DNA of 48,650 nt, taken from IMG/VR virus record IMGVR_UViG_3300025133_007636, positions 1 through 48,650 of that record. One strand, given 5' to 3'. Below are positions 47,601-48,650 of this stretch, in pieces. The translations under genes and the position numbers were made by a program. The notes beneath the pieces are model-generated. The model had not been told where the DNA came from. It saw only the letters and a list, made by a program, of their open reading frames with translations, and ran no database searches. Position 1 is the stretch's first letter, and the number at the start of each line of letters is the position of its first letter. This DNA comes from a virus.

Positions 47601-48650
47601 TTATATGGATTCATCGGATGTTGACCGCCTTGAGGGGTTGTCGTATCACCGGGAATACTCGCTTCATGAATTTCTGGAATAAAACCAAAATGCCCCTCAA
47701 GCTTTTTAGCATCTGCGTCTGCCGCCACTTTGTCTATTGCAGTTCTATGTTCATTGTATGCGTCCCATGCTTGCCAACCCGCAAAGATTGACGATATGAT
47801 TGGGCCCGCCTTACCAACGAATCTCAGCGTCGCTCCCGCCCTCGCTAAAATTTTGCTACCTAATCCTACCTTGGGGGCTGGCAACCCCGGCACTGGCTTA
47901 GGAGTCGGCACTGGCTTAGGCGCTGCTCCCGGCTTAGGTGCTCCCGGCTTAGTTGCTCCCGGCTTAGGTGCTCCCGGCTTAGGTGCTCCCGGCTTAGGTG
48001 TTCCCGGCGTTGGCCTAGGCGCTGCCGATGGTTTAGGAGCTGCCGCAGCGGCTGCTGCCTCAGCTTCAGCAGCAACACTTATGGGGCCTCTGGCATCCAC
48101 CGTTGCTTTCGCGTTGTTGATAAGCTGCTGAATTTTAGCGGCGGTTTTGGCGGCTTCGTCTGATGCTCCAAACTTGTCTGGGTGGAACTTAACCGACATG
48201 CGGCGATATGCAGCTTTTATTTGTTGTGGGGTGGAGTTGCCATTAATGCCTAGAATCTGATTCCTATTCATGCCTTTCATGGCAGCGAGGGTGTCGTCAA
48301 GGCTACTTGCCGCGCCTGATGATGTCATTGGAGCTACGGTCGGTCTTGGCGCAGACGTGGGTTTTGCCGTTGGTCGCGCTGCCGGCTGAGGTGCCGGTTT
48401 AGGCGTTACCTTCGGTGCCGGCTTAGCTGGCGGAGCAGTACTTCCGGGCCCTGCCGCAGGACGAACCGGCGTTGCCGGCTTTACCGGAGGTGCCGGCTTA
48501 GCTGGCGGAGCAGTACTTCCGGCTCCTGTCGCAGGACGAGTTGGAACTGTCCTTGGCGTAGGTGCCGGCTTAGCTGGCGGAGCAGTACTTCCGGGCCCTG
48601 TCGCAGGACGAGTTGGAACTGTCCTTGGCGTAGGTGCCGGCTTAGCTGGC
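44606..48650 (-). CDS. Probable tail tape-measure protein containing a DnaJ J-domain (N-terminus outside window)
   Basis: The frame is open from the window edge (48649) to the stop at 44606: more than 1340 residues. The first visible part is 24-residue Pro/Ala repeats. A J-domain follows (QILGINGNSTPQQIKAAYRR then KFHPDKFG, with the HPD motif at 48176-48184), then a second Pro-Lys-Gly repeat linker (KPGAP units) and a hydrophobic segment (ATLRFVGKAGPIISSIFAGW). Long helical regions come next, then GGTIIEAERGEFVVNANATS, typical of tape-measure proteins, and a helical C-terminus (FTHEHDVSVSVSNDQ). Tape-measure proteins set tail length. The J-domain is a chaperone (DnaK) contact module. The call rests on the GEFVV motif, length and position. 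Confidence 0.75.
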   Translation of the reverse strand, partial: PAKPAPTPRTVPTRPATGPGSTAPPAKPAPTPRTVPTRPATGAGSTAPPAKPAPPVKPATPVRPAAGPGSTAPPAKPAPKVTPKPAPQPAARPTAKPTSAPRPTVAPMTSSGAASSLDDTLAAMKGMNRNQILGINGNSTPQQIKAAYRRMSVKFHPDKFGASDEAAKTAAKIQQLINNAKATVDARGPISVAAEAEAAAAAAAPKPSAAPRPTPGTPKPGAPKPGAPKPGATKPGAPKPGAAPKPVPTPKPVPGLPAPKVGLGSKILARAGATLRFVGKAGPIISSIFAGWQAWDAYNEHRTAIDKVAADADAKKLEGHFGFIPEIHEASIPGDTTTPQGGQHPMNPYNDASFRHYIEQALIPYKAGTVIKGLRAVGSFGTMGITDGMDFLYGLMPGEDLRENIPGAKTAVQITSAKQWKEVYGTEPDAKQLESIKAGKEFYDQQMKAQFFEQAAQGIGEAASLAIDNAARSTDMEVIAGGIGEWGTATFPSRWKAGVFNKNFEDLSIADIHSQYSKPKNPAFDSTLSNFGLKDGKWEGWQPPQWVAEKQYAEQSDELKTLMGYAEGAAEAMRYQARYLMKSKDGGKSGRGMGLDSKRLDYEKITQKQAGLIEFFEGLKRDKAAAIEERLTTEKAKAVAEFPDYPLAEPSWVYKASQSQAMYDYISRGERSGKPERSDGQQMSNIPSWFVGDNPADTAGIIEHPKTGNKIYPSDTFSYGGQFPWNFSKQHFGGSSEEKLLSKENRDVVAPTGGHAYVDQGQLMLKGVPQKGGTVKTGDQAQLYVDGSAAEYGAMELMKKLSPHLKSVGVLGEIEKRQGERAARASLMLPHSGKAPRDDSNLELRIQMAKWLIAQHFAGESSPSEEQLLPYSEKGLRELEKDLRRIDDSGSTRNGAVNKSEAWQAWIQRQARAPVYKKGGILGGQKHSAGGTIIEAERGEFVVNANATSKNRGLLEALNNGGVALPKMENGGVVNPFGSPEIELGHADVQADMQAHYKRLNEEAKARAQKENEAHDIQLGIEAERRKAEEKRMKRLKERAAIEKAKAAKLLRFKQVRAGYAQGSEEDKQAFIQGGPGAPVLGPEGGLQRHGQVIAQPGSPRTQPDPKFRLPSGEEVPFSQLPKPAQESIRRGSSQLQQVQAPAGGGGAGGGAAAPTQGPLRSELLPPRQTATTPGEAASFYANQLTGGMGGFNNIEGDLSLRDKPKRPGGGVPPAEGGFGRGGAGAGGAGGTGADFAAFAQTMEASAVTLSTMFEQFNGNMTTITEAANIFDAAATKIHEAAQSLASLPEKFTHEHDVSVSVSNDQGFAQVLGKTIKDEVAKEVFDRIKGLIPETDAFGENTGVGNA
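47931..48005. repeat. Five copies of a 15-bp repeat encoding Pro-Lys-Pro-Gly-Ala units
   Basis: Copies of GGCTTAGGTGCTCCC (or one-base variants) start at 47931, 47946, 47961, 47976 and 47991. On the coding (minus) strand each gives GAPKP-type residues. They form the linker between the J-domain and the body of the tape-measure protein. Confidence 0.85.
48414..48650. repeat. 72- to 75-bp tandem repeat at the N-terminal side of the J-domain
   Basis: Units beginning GGTGCCGGCTTAGCTGGC start at 48414, 48489, 48561 and 48633 (spacings 75, 72 and 72). On the minus strand the unit encodes about 24 residues rich in Pro, Ala, Thr and Arg (AKPAPTPRTVPTRPATGPGS). The array continues beyond the window edge, so total copy number is unknown. 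Confidence 0.85.

Noticed and set aside
35876-48650. Numerous long open frames on the opposite strand of the tail genes
   Set aside because: They follow the codon bias and low-complexity repeats of the real minus-strand genes (for example Gly-Pro and Pro-Ala rich frames), have no ribosome binding sites and no recognised domains.

Overview
The window is part of the genome of a large tailed double-stranded DNA phage (class Caudoviricetes). Nearly every base is coding, genes overlap by 1 to 20 bases, and the standard genetic code is used. A complete phage replication and nucleotide module lies on the plus strand and a tail module on the minus strand. There are no rRNA or ribosomal genes, and I see no tRNA. 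The host cannot be named from sequence. The two recognisable promoters are of the ordinary bacterial -35/-10 type, so a bacterial host is likely. A moderately AT-rich genome with nucleotide metabolism, a glycosyltransferase island and a 2OG-Fe(II) oxygenase resembles large environmental (often marine) phages; this is inference.

Region 1 (1-5600, plus): end of a structural or late block. It holds hypothetical proteins, a ClpP-fold protease, a DeoC-fold protein that has lost its catalytic lysines, an Ala/Ser/Thr/Gly-rich putative virion protein with a very strong ribosome binding site and a rho-independent terminator, two small membrane proteins (one holin-like), an exported matrixin-type metalloprotease, an AT-rich sugar epimerase/2OG-oxygenase pair, and a membrane-anchored metallothionein-like protein.

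Region 2 (5590-24200, plus): a promoter, a roughly 275-nt transcription unit that may be a structured non-coding RNA, a strong terminator, then the replication and nucleotide module. In order this is ribonucleotide reductase (NrdA and an NrdB with class Ic-like residues), PhoH ATPase, SSB, small zinc and HTH proteins, RecA-like recombinase, a nuclease, DnaB helicase, DnaG-type primase, dNMP kinase, a Cas4/RecB-like nuclease with a probable AUU or AUA start, and a bacterial-type DNA polymerase III alpha subunit split into two genes. Between the polymerase halves lie a family-4 uracil-DNA glycosylase, a small coiled-coil protein and a DnaQ-like exonuclease.

Region 3 (24180-34435, plus): a second promoter drives a second SSB and a phage sigma factor. 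An island of glycosyltransferase, nucleotidyltransferase and methyltransferase-like genes follows, then a NUMOD3-containing homing endonuclease, and a pair of proteins that look like a Rad52-type annealing protein and a ssDNA-binding partner.

Region 4 (34441-48650, minus): convergent to the rest. Read in its own direction it encodes a probable tail tape-measure protein carrying an intact DnaJ J-domain between proline-rich repeats, a 520-residue tail protein, a 2379-residue baseplate or tail protein with cysteine-rich repeats, a glycosyltransferase, a membrane/coiled-coil protein and a zinc-ribbon protein. A branched stem-loop lies where the two transcription directions meet.

Together the genes give the phage its own dNTP supply, replisome, recombination, late-transcription factor, glycan-modifying enzymes and tail. 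The most unusual items are the J-domain inside the tape-measure protein, the possible ncRNA ahead of the reductase genes, the split polymerase with repair enzymes inserted, the class Ic-type reductase, the degenerate aldolase, and the phage matrixin.
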